A stretch of 64,000 nucleotides of DNA from positions 1 through 64,000 of the forward strand of contig NZ_JANCPR020000024.1 in NCBI RefSeq assembly GCF_028657195.3. The letters are read 5' to 3'. Below, piece after piece: positions 53,417 to 61,639 of the stretch; the stretch's first letter is position 1; each line of letters starts with the position of its first letter. The notes under the pieces were generated by a model. That model searched no databases. It was given only the letters and a program-made list of their open reading frames with translations, and was not told the DNA's origin. The stretch comes from Streptomyces iconiensis. Lineage in GTDB: Bacteria > Actinomycetota > Actinomycetes > Streptomycetales > Streptomycetaceae. The position numbers and the translations under genes were made by a program.

Positions 53417-55018
53417 TCAGCTGCCCGTGACGTTCACCCCGGTCCAGGCGGCGCCCACGGCCTTCACCTCGGCGCTGCCCGCGCCGTAGAGGGAGGTGGC
53501 AGCCGCGAGCGTGGCGCGGCGCGCGTCCATGTAGTCCGTGGTGGAGGTCATCTCCTCGGTGAGCGCCTTGAACCAGATCTTCTCGGCCTTCTCGATGCCG
53601 ATGCCTTCCAGCTTCGAGTCGTCGTGGGTCGGCGAGTTGTACTTCACGCCGTTGACCTCGCGCTCACCGCTGCCGACGGAGAGCAGGAAGAAGAAGTGGT
53701 TGGCGATGCCGGAGGAGTAGTGGACGTCCACGTCGCCGGCTTCGCTGTCCCAGTAGTCGAGCGACTGGCCGTCCTTGCTGGGCTGGTCCATGTAGCGCAG
53801 CGGGGTGCCGTCGCCGTTGATGTCGATCTCTTCGCCGACGAGGTAGTCCGGCACGTCCTCCGGGCTGTTGGCCTTGAACTCCACACCGGCCGCGAAGATG
53901 TCCGAGGTCGCCTCGTTGAGGCCGCCGGACTCGCCCGCGTACACCAGGTTGGCCGTGGTCGAGGTGACGCCGTGCGACATCTCGTGCGCCGCGACGTCCA
54001 GCGAGGTGAGCGGCTTCTTGTTGCCCTCGCCGTCCCCGTAGGTCATGCAGAAGCAGCTGTCGTCCCAGAAGGCGTTGACGTAGTTGTCGCCGTAGTGGAC
54101 CCGGCTCACCGCGCCCTTGCCGTCACCGGCGATGCCCTCGCGGCCGTGCACGCCCTTGAAGTAGTCCCACGTCTGACCGGCGCCGTAGTGCGCGTCGACG
54201 CCCGCCGTCGCCGGGTCGTTGGGCGTACCGTCGCCCCACTTGTCGTCCTCGTCGGTGAACGGCTCGCCGTCGCCGCTCTGGCCGTTCTTGAGGTTGGTGG
54301 TCTTGTTGCCGCCCCGGCCCTCGTCGGTCATCGTGAAGCTGCCGGCCGAGCCCGAGGTGCCGATCTCCACCTCGCCGCTGTACTGGCTGGAGCCGGTGCC
54401 CTCCTTGACGCCCTGGAACTCGAAGAGCTTCTTGCCGGTCTTCGCGTCCGTGATGACGTGCAGCTGGTTGGGAGCCCCGCTCTTCTGGACGCCGCCGACG
54501 ACCGTCTCCCAGGCGAGGGTGGGCTTGCCCTTCGCCGCCCACACGATCTTGCGGGGGGCCTTGCTGCCCTTCGCCTCGGCGGTGGCGGGCTTGTGCGCCG
54601 CTGCCGCCTCGGTGTCGACGGCGATGCCGGCCCTGGTGGCCTTGGTGACCCCGGTGCGCTTGCCGGATGCCGACTTGTGGACGACGAGGTCGCCGCCCAT
54701 GACGGGCAGGCCCGCGTAGGTCCGCTCGTAACGGGTGTGTGTGGCCCCGCTCTTGTTCTGGATCACGTCCTTGACGTGCAGCTCTTCCTTCGCTCCAAGG
54801 CCCAGCGCACGGGCGTCCGCTGTCCGCGCGGTCTCGGAGTTCGCGGCCTTGACCAGCTTGGTGTGCTGGGCCGCCGTCAGCTTCGCGGGCAGCGCACCGT
54901 TCGCGGAGGCTTCTCCGCCGGGTGCCGCGCCTGCCGTGCCCGCTGTGATGCCCGCCGCTACGAGCGCCGCTGTGGCGGCGAGGGCGGATATCCGCTGCTT
55001 CTTCGTGAGGGGTCTCAC
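53417..55018 (-). CDS. secreted neutral zinc metalloprotease, M4 (thermolysin) family
   Basis: A 533-residue extracellular protease. Residues 1-31 are a Sec signal (KKQRISALAATAALVAAGIT ... AGA); about 32-200 are the FTP and PepSY propeptide domains (LHVKDVIQNKSGATHTRYER, TYAGLPVMGGDLVVHKSA); the catalytic domain has HEMSH in DVAAHEMSHGVTS with the third zinc ligand Glu in GESGGLNEATSDIFA, and the active histidine in the GDVDVHYSSGIANHFFFLL region. GTG 55018 is followed by a typical signal. From memory, a neutral metalloprotease also lies near the GlgE locus in S. coelicolor. Confidence 0.95.
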   Translation of the reverse strand: MRPLTKKQRISALAATAALVAAGITAGTAGAAPGGEASANGALPAKLTAAQHTKLVKAANSETARTADARALGLGAKEELHVKDVIQNKSGATHTRYERTYAGLPVMGGDLVVHKSASGKRTGVTKATRAGIAVDTEAAAAHKPATAEAKGSKAPRKIVWAAKGKPTLAWETVVGGVQKSGAPNQLHVITDAKTGKKLFEFQGVKEGTGSSQYSGEVEIGTSGSAGSFTMTDEGRGGNKTTNLKNGQSGDGEPFTDEDDKWGDGTPNDPATAGVDAHYGAGQTWDYFKGVHGREGIAGDGKGAVSRVHYGDNYVNAFWDDSCFCMTYGDGEGNKKPLTSLDVAAHEMSHGVTSTTANLVYAGESGGLNEATSDIFAAGVEFKANSPEDVPDYLVGEEIDINGDGTPLRYMDQPSKDGQSLDYWDSEAGDVDVHYSSGIANHFFFLLSVGSGEREVNGVKYNSPTHDDSKLEGIGIEKAEKIWFKALTEEMTSTTDYMDARRATLAAATSLYGAGSAEVKAVGAAWTGVNVTGS

Positions 55019-55384
55019 TTCGTGTGGCTCCTTCTGCCGTGGGGTCCGGACGGCATGGTGGGAGGCCGTCCGGGCAGAACTGAAGTGCGGGTGCGCCGCG
55101 CGACTGTGCGAGTTGTCCGCGTGGTGCCTGGGCAGACTGCCACCACGGACGTGGACATGTCACTCGATTGACACCACTGGTTCACAGGTTGGCCGGATTC
55201 TGTTCGTTGATACGAAAGCTGGGCACGCATATCGGACAGTCGGCGGCCGGCTTCCGGTGTCTGTCCCTGTCGTCGCCCGGGCCTCAACTGCCCGTCACTC
55301 GGCCTCACCTGCGGTCGACGGGCTCGGCTTCCGCCGCCCGGCCCCGACCGCCCCTTCTCCGGCCTCGCCCGGCGGGTCCCGGCC
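55019..55384. other. intergenic region upstream of the metalloprotease
   Basis: These 366 bases lie between the protease start and the end of the tetR gene, both on the minus strand. No coding sequence is seen. The AT-richer stretch 55150-55225, including TTGACACCACTGGTTCACAG, is the likely promoter zone of the protease. Confidence 0.45.
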
Positions 55385-55981
55385 TCAACTCCCGGTTGGG
55401 CGCTCCGGGTAGACCACGTCGAGCAGCGTGTGTACGAACCGTGCCGGATCGTCGAGCCCCGAGGCCGCCAGGGTCCTGGGGCCGCGCGCCAGGAGGTGCG
55501 GGATGGCGGCGTGCAGGACGAGGGTGACGACAGCCGAGCGCTCGGGTGTGACGGGCAACCCGGAGGCGCCCTGCGCCAGTTCGAAGATGCCGAAGTCCGA
55601 GACCGCGATCGGGTCCAGTGCCTCGGAGAGCCACGGTCTGCGTGCCGCCTCGGCCTGAAGCTCCAGGTAGGCGAGCAGCCGGGACCTGCCGGGTCCCGCG
55701 ACGTTCTCCAGCAGTGAGACGAGCAGTGCCTCCAGGCCGGCGCGCTCGCCAGGAGGCGGCCCGGAGGCGGCCAACTGCTCGCTGGTCGCGCGGTAGTGCT
55801 CCACGCACCGCTCGGCCACCGCGCGCAGCAGCGCGTCGCGGGTGGGGAAGTAGTTCTTGGCCGTGCCGGCGGGCACCTCGGCCGCCGCGTCGACGGCCCG
55901 GTGCGTCAGGCCGCGGCCTCCCGCCTCGGCCAGCACCTCGACGGCCGCGTCCCGCAGCCGGTCCCTCCGGTCCGGATTCAC
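55385..55981 (-). CDS. TetR-family transcriptional regulator
   Basis: A 198-residue repressor. The DNA-binding helices are RDRLRDAAVEVLAEAGGRGLTHRAVDAAAEVPAGTAKNYFPTRDALL (5-51), followed by an all-helical ligand domain. GTG 55981 has AGAGGGGG upstream; the frame extends further only through the divergent control region. It is divergent from an FAD monooxygenase gene with palindromes between them, so it probably represses that gene and itself. Confidence 0.9.
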   Translation of the reverse strand: MNPDRRDRLRDAAVEVLAEAGGRGLTHRAVDAAAEVPAGTAKNYFPTRDALLRAVAERCVEHYRATSEQLAASGPPPGERAGLEALLVSLLENVAGPGRSRLLAYLELQAEAARRPWLSEALDPIAVSDFGIFELAQGASGLPVTPERSAVVTLVLHAAIPHLLARGPRTLAASGLDDPARFVHTLLDVVYPERPTGS

Positions 55982-56078
55982 CGGCGTCGCCCCCTCTCTC
56001 GTCTCTCTCGTCCGCGGCTCATGTCGGGTGTGTTCCGGGCCGCTGTGGCCGCTGTGGGTTGGCAACGCTACCTCACCC

Positions 56079-56097
56079 GTGGTACCACAGATGTGGT
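56079..56097. promoter_or_regulatory. overlapping palindromes, candidate TetR operator
   Basis: GTGGTACCAC (56079-56088) is a perfect 10-base palindrome, and ACCACA-GA-TGTGGT (56084-56097) has perfect six-base arms; they overlap. The site lies 46 bases before the monooxygenase start in the divergent region, where TetR operators are usually found. Confidence 0.6.
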
Positions 56098-56142
56098 GGC
56101 CCGCCACGGGGGCGGGTCACCACACGGAGCGGGGGAGGCGTC

Positions 56143-57195
56143 ATGGGTGGAAGTGCTGTGGTCGTGGGGGCAGGCGTCGGCGGGCTGGCGACGGCGATCG
56201 GACTGCGCCGCGCCGGCTGGCGGGTGTGCGTACTGGACCGGCGTAGCGAACTGGAGCGGTACGGCACGGCGTTCGGCATCCACCCCACCGCTCAGGCCGC
56301 GCTCGACCGCCTCGGTGTGGGCGAGGACTTCAGGGCCCGGGCCGTGCCCTACAGGGATGCCCGTATCCGCACGCCCGAAGGCAAGGTGACGGCGCGCATC
56401 CCGCTGGAGCGTATCGAGCGCAAGGCGGGGCGGCCCGAACTGCTCGTGTCACGGCCCTACTTGCTCGACGCGCTGCTCGCCGGGCTCGAACGGTTCGGTG
56501 ACGTGCCGGTCAAGTTCGGCGAGAACGTCACGGGCTCCCCGGACATCGCCGCGCTCTCCGCCGGGCACGACCTCGTCGTCGGAGCCGACGGCATCGGCAG
56601 CGCCGTACGCACGGCCCGGTTCGGTACGCGCAGCGCGCCACGGCGCATCGGCAGCGTCGCCTGGATCGGCATCGCGGACTTCGAGACGGGCGTGTACGGC
56701 GAGACCTGGGGCAAGGGCCGCTTCTTCGGTATGACGCCCGTCGAGCCGGGCCGCACCAACTGGTACGCCACGGCGCCCGAGGCCACCACGGCCGACGAGT
56801 TGCGCGCGCTCTTCGAGGACTGGCACGACCCGGTCCCGCGTGTGCTCGCAGAGACCGACCCGGCCGGCTGGATCCGCTACGAGATGCGGCACCTGTACCC
56901 CGCGCTCCCCCGCTTCACCGACGGCGGTGACACCGCGCTCGTCGGTGACGCGGCGCACGCCATGACGCCCAACCTGGGGCAGGGTGCCTGTACCGCCGTG
57001 CTCGACGCCGAGGCGCTCGCCCGCGCCGTCGCCGGGCACGGGGGCCCTGCCGGGCTGCCCGCCGCGCTCCGCGCCTACGACGCCGAACGCCGCAGGCCCG
57101 CACAGCGCGTCGCCCTCGCCTCGCGCACCCTGCACCGGGTGATGGGCACCCGGCACACGCGGGCGCGCGACGCGCTGCTGCGGATGCTGCCCTGA
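56143..57195 (+). CDS. FAD-dependent aromatic-hydroxylase-type monooxygenase
   Basis: A 350-residue flavoprotein of the UbiH/salicylate hydroxylase group. The FAD-binding Rossmann motif is VVVGAGVGGLATAIGLRRAG (6-25), a DG motif is in DLVVGADGIGSAVRTA, and the second FAD motif is ALVGDAAHAMTPNLGQGACT. The substrate is not predictable. ATG 56143 follows GGGGGAGG. Divergent from a TetR regulator, so induction by substrate or a toxic aromatic is likely. Confidence 0.92.
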   Translation: MGGSAVVVGAGVGGLATAIGLRRAGWRVCVLDRRSELERYGTAFGIHPTAQAALDRLGVGEDFRARAVPYRDARIRTPEGKVTARIPLERIERKAGRPELLVSRPYLLDALLAGLERFGDVPVKFGENVTGSPDIAALSAGHDLVVGADGIGSAVRTARFGTRSAPRRIGSVAWIGIADFETGVYGETWGKGRFFGMTPVEPGRTNWYATAPEATTADELRALFEDWHDPVPRVLAETDPAGWIRYEMRHLYPALPRFTDGGDTALVGDAAHAMTPNLGQGACTAVLDAEALARAVAGHGGPAGLPAALRAYDAERRRPAQRVALASRTLHRVMGTRHTRARDALLRMLP

Positions 57196-57200
57196 GCCGA

Positions 57201-57243
57201 GGGCCCCGGCCCGGTCCGTGCGGGTTCAGGCCGGGCCGGGCCC
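57201..57243 (+). terminator. GC-rich hairpin after the monooxygenase
   Basis: GGGCCCCGGCCCGG (57201-57214) can pair with CCGGGCCGGGCCC (57231-57243) with one bulge and a 16-base loop, six bases past the stop. The remaining sequence to 57428 shows no gene. Confidence 0.55.
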
Positions 57244-57428
57244 ATCAGGGCCGGCCCGTAGGCGAAGACGGTCACCTGCGTACGGCCCCCGGACGTCCCG
57301 CTTGACCAGGGGGTCGGCCCACATCTCTCGTGACCCCGTCCCCGTCCCCGTCGTGTCCCGGCCGCCGTGGCGACGGGCCGGTTCGTGTCCGTTCCGGGAG
57401 GTGGAGTGGGCGCGGTGTACGCGGGTGC

Positions 57429-58082
57429 CTAGCCGTCGAGGTGTCGCTGCTGGGCCGCGGAGAGGGCCCGCACGACGAGGATGCCGGCCACCGCGGCGCC
57501 GATGACGGTCGCGTCGGCGGCTAGCAGCAGCGGTACGTCGTTGTAGGCGCGGGCGATGATCTCGTCCTTCGAGGAGTCCGCGTACACCAGCCCTGCCCCG
57601 CTCAGCATCCCCGCGAGCCACAGGCCCCACCACCAGTTCACGGCGCGCGGCAGCCGCTCGTCCGGGGCGCTCGCGCGGTGGATGTCGGCGACGATTCCGC
57701 GGGGCACCCACAGGTTCGCGATGGGCACGATCCAGCCCGCGTAGACCCACAGCCCGGCGTAGCGCAGCGGCTGCGACGAGAGCACCCGGGCGTTGTCCCT
57801 GACCCGCAACAGCCAGGACAGGAACGCGATCACGCAGACCACCGTGAGCACGTCTCCCGCGGCGGCGACCAGGTGGTAGGCGTTCTCCAGTCCGGTCAGC
57901 GGGCGGTGTTGGCCGTCACCCTGGTCCGGCGGCCCCGAGCCGGGCATCCCGGATATGGCGAGCTGAAGCTGCCACAGCGCCCGCGCCACCCAGGCGGCGC
58001 CGACGAGGGCGAGTGCGGCAACGGCCCAGCGGGCCGTCGTGCGGACCGGGCCCAGGGAGGGCGAGGCTATGTCGTCGTTCAC
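57429..58082 (-). CDS. DUF4328 membrane protein
   Basis: A 217-residue protein with about five hydrophobic segments. The DUF4328 hallmarks are LSWLLRVRDNARVLSSQPLRYAGLWVYAGWIVPIANLWVPRGIVADIHRAS and NWWWGLWLAGMLSG. GTG 58082 follows GGGAAGG; the longer frame upstream runs through a 22-base repeat. Function of the family is unknown. It is divergent from lasso cluster 2 and not obviously part of it. Confidence 0.82.
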   Translation of the reverse strand: MNDDIASPSLGPVRTTARWAVAALALVGAAWVARALWQLQLAISGMPGSGPPDQGDGQHRPLTGLENAYHLVAAAGDVLTVVCVIAFLSWLLRVRDNARVLSSQPLRYAGLWVYAGWIVPIANLWVPRGIVADIHRASAPDERLPRAVNWWWGLWLAGMLSGAGLVYADSSKDEIIARAYNDVPLLLAADATVIGAAVAGILVVRALSAAQQRHLDG

Positions 58083-58620
58083 CCGGTCACCTTCCCACGG
58101 AGGCACGCGCACGCCCGACCCGGCCTGCGGCGGTACGCCGTCGCCGCAGCACCGCCGATATGCAGCCGCCGCACCGCTGATACGCAGCCGCCGCACCGTT
58201 GGTACGCCGCGGCGCCGGTACACGTGTGGGGCGCGTCCGAGGGCGGCGGTTTCGGAGGGTCCTGTGCCACGCGTCGGTTCAACTCCGCGATACCCGCGCC
58301 TTTCCGGCGCTGCGGCAGGCGGTTCCGGGGCGAGTGCGTTCCTGGAATCCGGTCCTCCTCATTCGGGCCCCACCGAAAGGCATGGACGGCGAAATACCGG
58401 CCGAAGAGTCTGTACCTACGCCGCCCAGGCCGGCCCGTCGCGAAGGGAGAGAAGTTTCCCCGCGTCACGCAAGACCTTCCTTGGGATGCCGGTTCTTCCG
58501 GGTGGCGCGCAGGATGGCTGGTGATCTCTCGCTGCCTGACGTGACAGGCAGGCAGCGCGGCTTGTTCTCCGGCCATTCTGGAAGTCATTTCCTGGAGTTC
58601 GAAGAAGGGGATGGATCGGT
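58083..58620. other. control region upstream of lasso cluster 2
   Basis: These 538 bases separate the DUF4328 gene from the first lasso precursor. Three imperfect 22-base repeats lie at 58141-58205 (unit GCAGCCGCCGCACCGCTGATAC). A hairpin with nine-base arms CGCTGCCTG (58530-58538) and CAGGCAGCG (58549-58557) lies about 65 bases before the precursor start. The AT-richer 58558-58610 stretch may include the leader. No convincing gene is visible on either strand, and no cluster regulator is encoded here. Confidence 0.5.
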
Positions 58621-58767
58621 ATGCGAGATGACATGGCAGTTGCCGAATTCGAGTACGAGGCACCCGAATTCGTTGTGGTGGGTGACTTCTCAGAGATAAC
58701 CCTGGGCCGCCCCAACTGGGGGTTCGACTCGGTCTGGACCTGCGCACGCGTCGGTTGCCACGACTGA
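58621..58767 (+). CDS. lasso peptide precursor A1, cluster 2: LP2006-like core
   Basis: A 48-residue precursor. The leader contains YEAPEFVVVGDF (Y-x2-P-x-F-x3-G-x-F) and Thr27 at the penultimate position. Cleavage after Leu28 frees GRPNWGFDSVWTCARVGCHD. Gly1 and Asp8 would form an eight-residue ring; the 12-residue tail carries two cysteines at core positions 13 and 18. The first seven residues equal those I recall for LP2006 (GRPNWGFENDWSCVRVC), the class IV 'handcuff' lasso peptide with a disulfide in its tail. Here the ring acid is Asp rather than Glu and the tail is three residues longer. GAAGAAGGGG lies ten bases upstream of the ATG. Confidence 0.9.
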   Translation: MRDDMAVAEFEYEAPEFVVVGDFSEITLGRPNWGFDSVWTCARVGCHD

Positions 58768-58783
58768 GGCACAGCTGTGCCTC
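58766..58783 (+). promoter_or_regulatory. palindromic hairpin after precursor A1
   Basis: GAGGCACAGCTGTGCCTC is a perfect 18-base palindrome beginning at the A1 stop codon. It could act as a partial terminator or mRNA stabiliser between the two precursor genes. Confidence 0.55.
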
Positions 58784-58918
58784 ATGTGCGGCCCTCGGGC
58801 CAGGACTTGGGCAGGAGGGCCGCACAGCACCGGTGGTGCGGGGCCGAGGAGCTGAGGAGCGGCTCCCCGGCACATCATTCCGCCGATCCGTGCCGGACAG
58901 CATGAGGAGGTGAACCGG

Positions 58919-59071
58919 ATGCGTGAGGAAACGCGCGTTGCCGGCTTCGAGTACGAGATGCCTGAGCTTGTTGCCGTGGGGGAGTTCTCCGAGGTGACCA
59001 TGGGGTATCCCGGTTTCTCTTACGACTACGCGTGGGTGCATAAAGGGCCACCCAGCGGTATTTCCGCGTAG
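58919..59071 (+). CDS. lasso peptide precursor A2, cluster 2
   Basis: A 50-residue precursor. ATG 58919 lies eight bases after GAGGAGG. The leader has YEMPELVAVGEF (Y-x2-P-x-L-x3-G-x-F) and Thr27 at the penultimate position, with Met28 last. The 22-residue core begins GYPGFSYD, where Gly1 and Asp8 would close an eight-residue ring, and continues as the 14-residue tail YAWVHKGPPSGISA without cysteine. Bulky Trp11 and His13 are candidate plugs. Leader similarity to A1 (28 residues each, shared FEYE and GxFSExT) implies both are processed by the same enzymes, yet the cores differ in class: A1 disulfide-bearing, A2 not. Confidence 0.88.
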   Translation: MREETRVAGFEYEMPELVAVGEFSEVTMGYPGFSYDYAWVHKGPPSGISA

Positions 59072-59076
59072 TCGGC

Positions 59077-59116
59077 GCGGCGCCTGGGACTCGGGAAAGT
59101 GGGGCCCAGGCGCCGC
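59077..59116 (+). terminator. attenuator-like hairpin between precursors and cyclase
   Basis: A perfect 12-base stem, GCGGCGCCTGGG (59077-59088) and CCCAGGCGCCGC (59105-59116), five bases after the A2 stop and 32 bases before the cyclase start. A partial terminator here would keep enzyme transcripts below precursor transcripts, as seen in other lasso clusters. Confidence 0.7.
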
Positions 59117-59148
59117 ATTCACAACCTGCGACGAGGGGGTGGGGTGAC

Positions 59149-60969
59149 ATGGCATTCATCGTTCTTCCGGACAGTGCCGGGGGCGCCGCTGTTTCCGCCC
59201 GGTGGGCGGCTTCAGCGGGGAGTCAGACGATAGAGCACGCCTCCGGCCGGCCGTGGATCGTGGGCAGCTGGGCGCCGGAAGAGATTGTCCGGACAACCGC
59301 GGGGACCCGCAGGCTCGTGCTTATGGGCTGTACGCGTGTCGATCACGCACAGCTTCGTCGCGCGGTGGAGCGGGTGCATTCCCTGCGGGATTTCGACGCG
59401 ATCATCCGCGCACTGCCGGGTGCCGTCCACGCCATCGCGTCCGTGGACGGCAGGGTACGGGCGCAGGGGAGCGTCAGCCTGACCCGGCAGATCCACTACG
59501 CGCGGGTTGAGGGTGTCACCGTGGCTTCCGACGGTGTCGATGTGCTCGCCGACCTCATCGGAAGCGGCATCTGCGCCGAGCACCTGGCCCAGCAGCTGCT
59601 CGCCCCGATCGTCCCGTGGCCGCTGAGCACACGCCCCTTGTGGCGGGGCGTCGAAAGCCTGCCCGGGGACGCGTACTTGCAACTGGACCCGGACTCCGCT
59701 CCCCGTACCACCCGGTGGTGGACACCTCCGGAACCGTCGCTGCCGCTCGCAGCCGGAGCGGAGGCGCTGCGCTCGGCGCTGGTCGAAGCCGTGGCGGCGC
59801 GTACGCACAGCGGTGGGACTCTTAGCGCCGACCTGTCGGGCGGCATGGACTCCACGAGCCTGTGCTTCCTCATCGGGGACAGCGGGCCCGCCCACCTCGT
59901 CACCAACCGGGTGGGAGGTATGGACCCCGCCCATGACGACGCGCCATGGGCCCTGGAAGCTGCTGCCCTGCTGCCACGGGCTGAACACCTGGTGTCGGCA
60001 CCGGACGCCCTGCCCCACTGGTACGCCGGCCTCGCCGATCGGGTGGAGGACCAGGAAGGCCCGGACCCGATCGTCCGGGCCTCGTCGCGCCAACTCGCCC
60101 AGATCGATCTCGTCGCCGGGCGGGGCTCGACACGTCACCTCACCGGCCATGGTGGCGACGAACTGTTCAGCGCGCTGCCCGCCTATCTGCACTCCATGGT
60201 CCGCAGCAATCCGGTGGCCGCCGTGCCCCACATCAGAGCCACCGCGGCGATGGCCCGCTGGAAGCGGGTGCCGACGCTGCGCGCACTCTGGTCGAACGCG
60301 TCCTTCGGTGAGTCGCTCGTCGGGCTGGCCGACTCGCTCACCGCCCGTATCTCCTCTGCGGGCCCGGACTTCGGATGGGGCGTGGGCGTGCGCATGCCCG
60401 CATGGGCGAGTGCTGACGCCCTCGACCTCGTCCGCCAGGCGCTGCGCTCGTGCGCCACCGTCCAGCCGCTGGCCCCGCAGCGCGGCCAGCACGCCGTGCT
60501 GGAACAGGTCCGCGCGTGCGGCAGCATGATGCGCCGGGTGGACCGCCTGACGGCGCGGCGCGGAGTCACATGGCACGCCCCCTATGTCGACGACCGTGTC
60601 GTGGAGGCCGCGATGTCGATCCGCCTCGCCGACCGCGCCGTGACCTCCTCGTACAAGCCACCGCTCGCAGCGGCCATGCGCGGCACCGTCCCCGCGCGGA
60701 TACTGGGGCGTTCCACCAAGGCGGAGTTCAGCGCCGAGGCGTACGCGGGCCTGCGGCGGCACAAGCACGAACTCGCGGCCCTGTGCGACGACCTGGAACT
60801 GGCCAGGCTGGGCCTGGTGGACGCCGGCGGACTGCGGAAAGCGGTGCTCGGCCTGCATCCCGGAGCGCTCACCATGATCCCCCTGGACGGCACGCTGGCG
60901 TGCGAGTCCTGGCTGCGCTCCGTACCCGCCGCCACGTCACTTTCCGTGTTGTCCGGAGGAGCGCGATGA
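59149..60969 (+). CDS. lasso peptide cyclase (C), cluster 2
   Basis: A 606-residue asparagine synthetase-like macrolactam synthetase for A1 and A2. SGGMDS at 230-235 is the ATP pyrophosphatase loop. STKAEFSAEAYAGLRRHKHEL and LDGTLACESWLRSV form the conserved C-terminus. The N-terminal half lacks the glutaminase cysteine and shares EHASGRPW-x2-G with the cluster 1 cyclase, so the two are paralogues or close relatives. The stop overlaps the B1 start (ATGA). It lacks the repetitive C-terminal tail of the cluster 1 enzyme. Confidence 0.93.
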   Translation: MAFIVLPDSAGGAAVSARWAASAGSQTIEHASGRPWIVGSWAPEEIVRTTAGTRRLVLMGCTRVDHAQLRRAVERVHSLRDFDAIIRALPGAVHAIASVDGRVRAQGSVSLTRQIHYARVEGVTVASDGVDVLADLIGSGICAEHLAQQLLAPIVPWPLSTRPLWRGVESLPGDAYLQLDPDSAPRTTRWWTPPEPSLPLAAGAEALRSALVEAVAARTHSGGTLSADLSGGMDSTSLCFLIGDSGPAHLVTNRVGGMDPAHDDAPWALEAAALLPRAEHLVSAPDALPHWYAGLADRVEDQEGPDPIVRASSRQLAQIDLVAGRGSTRHLTGHGGDELFSALPAYLHSMVRSNPVAAVPHIRATAAMARWKRVPTLRALWSNASFGESLVGLADSLTARISSAGPDFGWGVGVRMPAWASADALDLVRQALRSCATVQPLAPQRGQHAVLEQVRACGSMMRRVDRLTARRGVTWHAPYVDDRVVEAAMSIRLADRAVTSSYKPPLAAAMRGTVPARILGRSTKAEFSAEAYAGLRRHKHELAALCDDLELARLGLVDAGGLRKAVLGLHPGALTMIPLDGTLACESWLRSVPAATSLSVLSGGAR

Positions 60970-61226
60970 ACATCACCCTGGCCGACCACGTGTCCGTCGT
61001 GCCGGGCGAGGACGGAAGTTCGGTCGTCCTCGACCAGCGCAACGGCCGGTACTGGCAGCTCAACGCCACCGGCGCCATGATCCTGCGGCTCCTGCTGCGG
61101 GAACGGAACACGCGGGACACCGTCCGCGCCCTGGTCGAGCGGCATCCGACGGCCGCCGAGCGCATACCGGGCGACGTGGAAACCCTGCTGGCCACACTGC
61201 GCGAGCGAGGGCTGGTGACGGTATGA
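60966..61226 (+). CDS. lasso peptide RRE protein (B1), cluster 2
   Basis: An 86-residue PqqD-like leader-binding protein. SSVVLDQRNGRYWQLNATGAMILRLLL (18-44) is the RRE core, followed by a helical half (DTVRALVERHPTAAERIPGDVETLLATLRERGLV). It should bind the Y-x2-P leader motif and present the precursor to B2. Overlaps the cyclase stop and the B2 start by four bases each. Confidence 0.92.
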   Translation: MNITLADHVSVVPGEDGSSVVLDQRNGRYWQLNATGAMILRLLLRERNTRDTVRALVERHPTAAERIPGDVETLLATLRERGLVTV

Positions 61227-61639
61227 GCATGCCCATCGTGCCGGAGACGGCAGCCAGGCCACCGCTGGGGCGACGCCTGGCGGCCAGGTTCGCCGTGGGA
61301 CTCGCGGCCGTATGCGTCCGGCTTTCCCCACTGCGGCTGGCACAGGTGCTCCGAGTGCTCAGCCGGGGTGCCCGGCCGGCGGACCGGCGGCGGGCGCTCG
61401 AAGCGCGCCAGGCGGTGGTCCATGTGAGCGTGCGCTGTGCCGGACAGGGGTGTCTGCAGCGCTCCGTGGCGACCGTACTGCTGTGCAGGCTCACCGGGAC
61501 CTGGCCCGACTGGTGCACCGGCGCGCGCACCCAGCCCTTCCGCGCCCACGCGTGGGTCGAGGCCGGGGGAGTACCGGTGGGCGAGCCGGACGACACCCCG
61601 CTGTATCAGGTCACGCTGTCGGTGCGGCACCGCACGTGA
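61223..61639 (+). CDS. lasso leader peptidase (B2, transglutaminase-like)
   Basis: A 138-residue cysteine protease that cleaves the leader. Catalytic Cys77 is in GQGCLQRSVATVLLCRL and His109 in FRAHAWVEAGG, with an acidic residue in VGEPDD (119-124) completing the triad. Length and motif order are standard. It is the only B2 gene visible in the window, although two lasso clusters are present. Confidence 0.93.
   Translation: MSMPIVPETAARPPLGRRLAARFAVGLAAVCVRLSPLRLAQVLRVLSRGARPADRRRALEARQAVVHVSVRCAGQGCLQRSVATVLLCRLTGTWPDWCTGARTQPFRAHAWVEAGGVPVGEPDDTPLYQVTLSVRHRT

Noticed and set aside
58079..59155. A 358-codon frame on the minus strand across the lasso precursors
   Set aside because: It has no domain and codon use is poor. 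The + strand contains two small genes with ribosome sites and complete lasso leader motifs.
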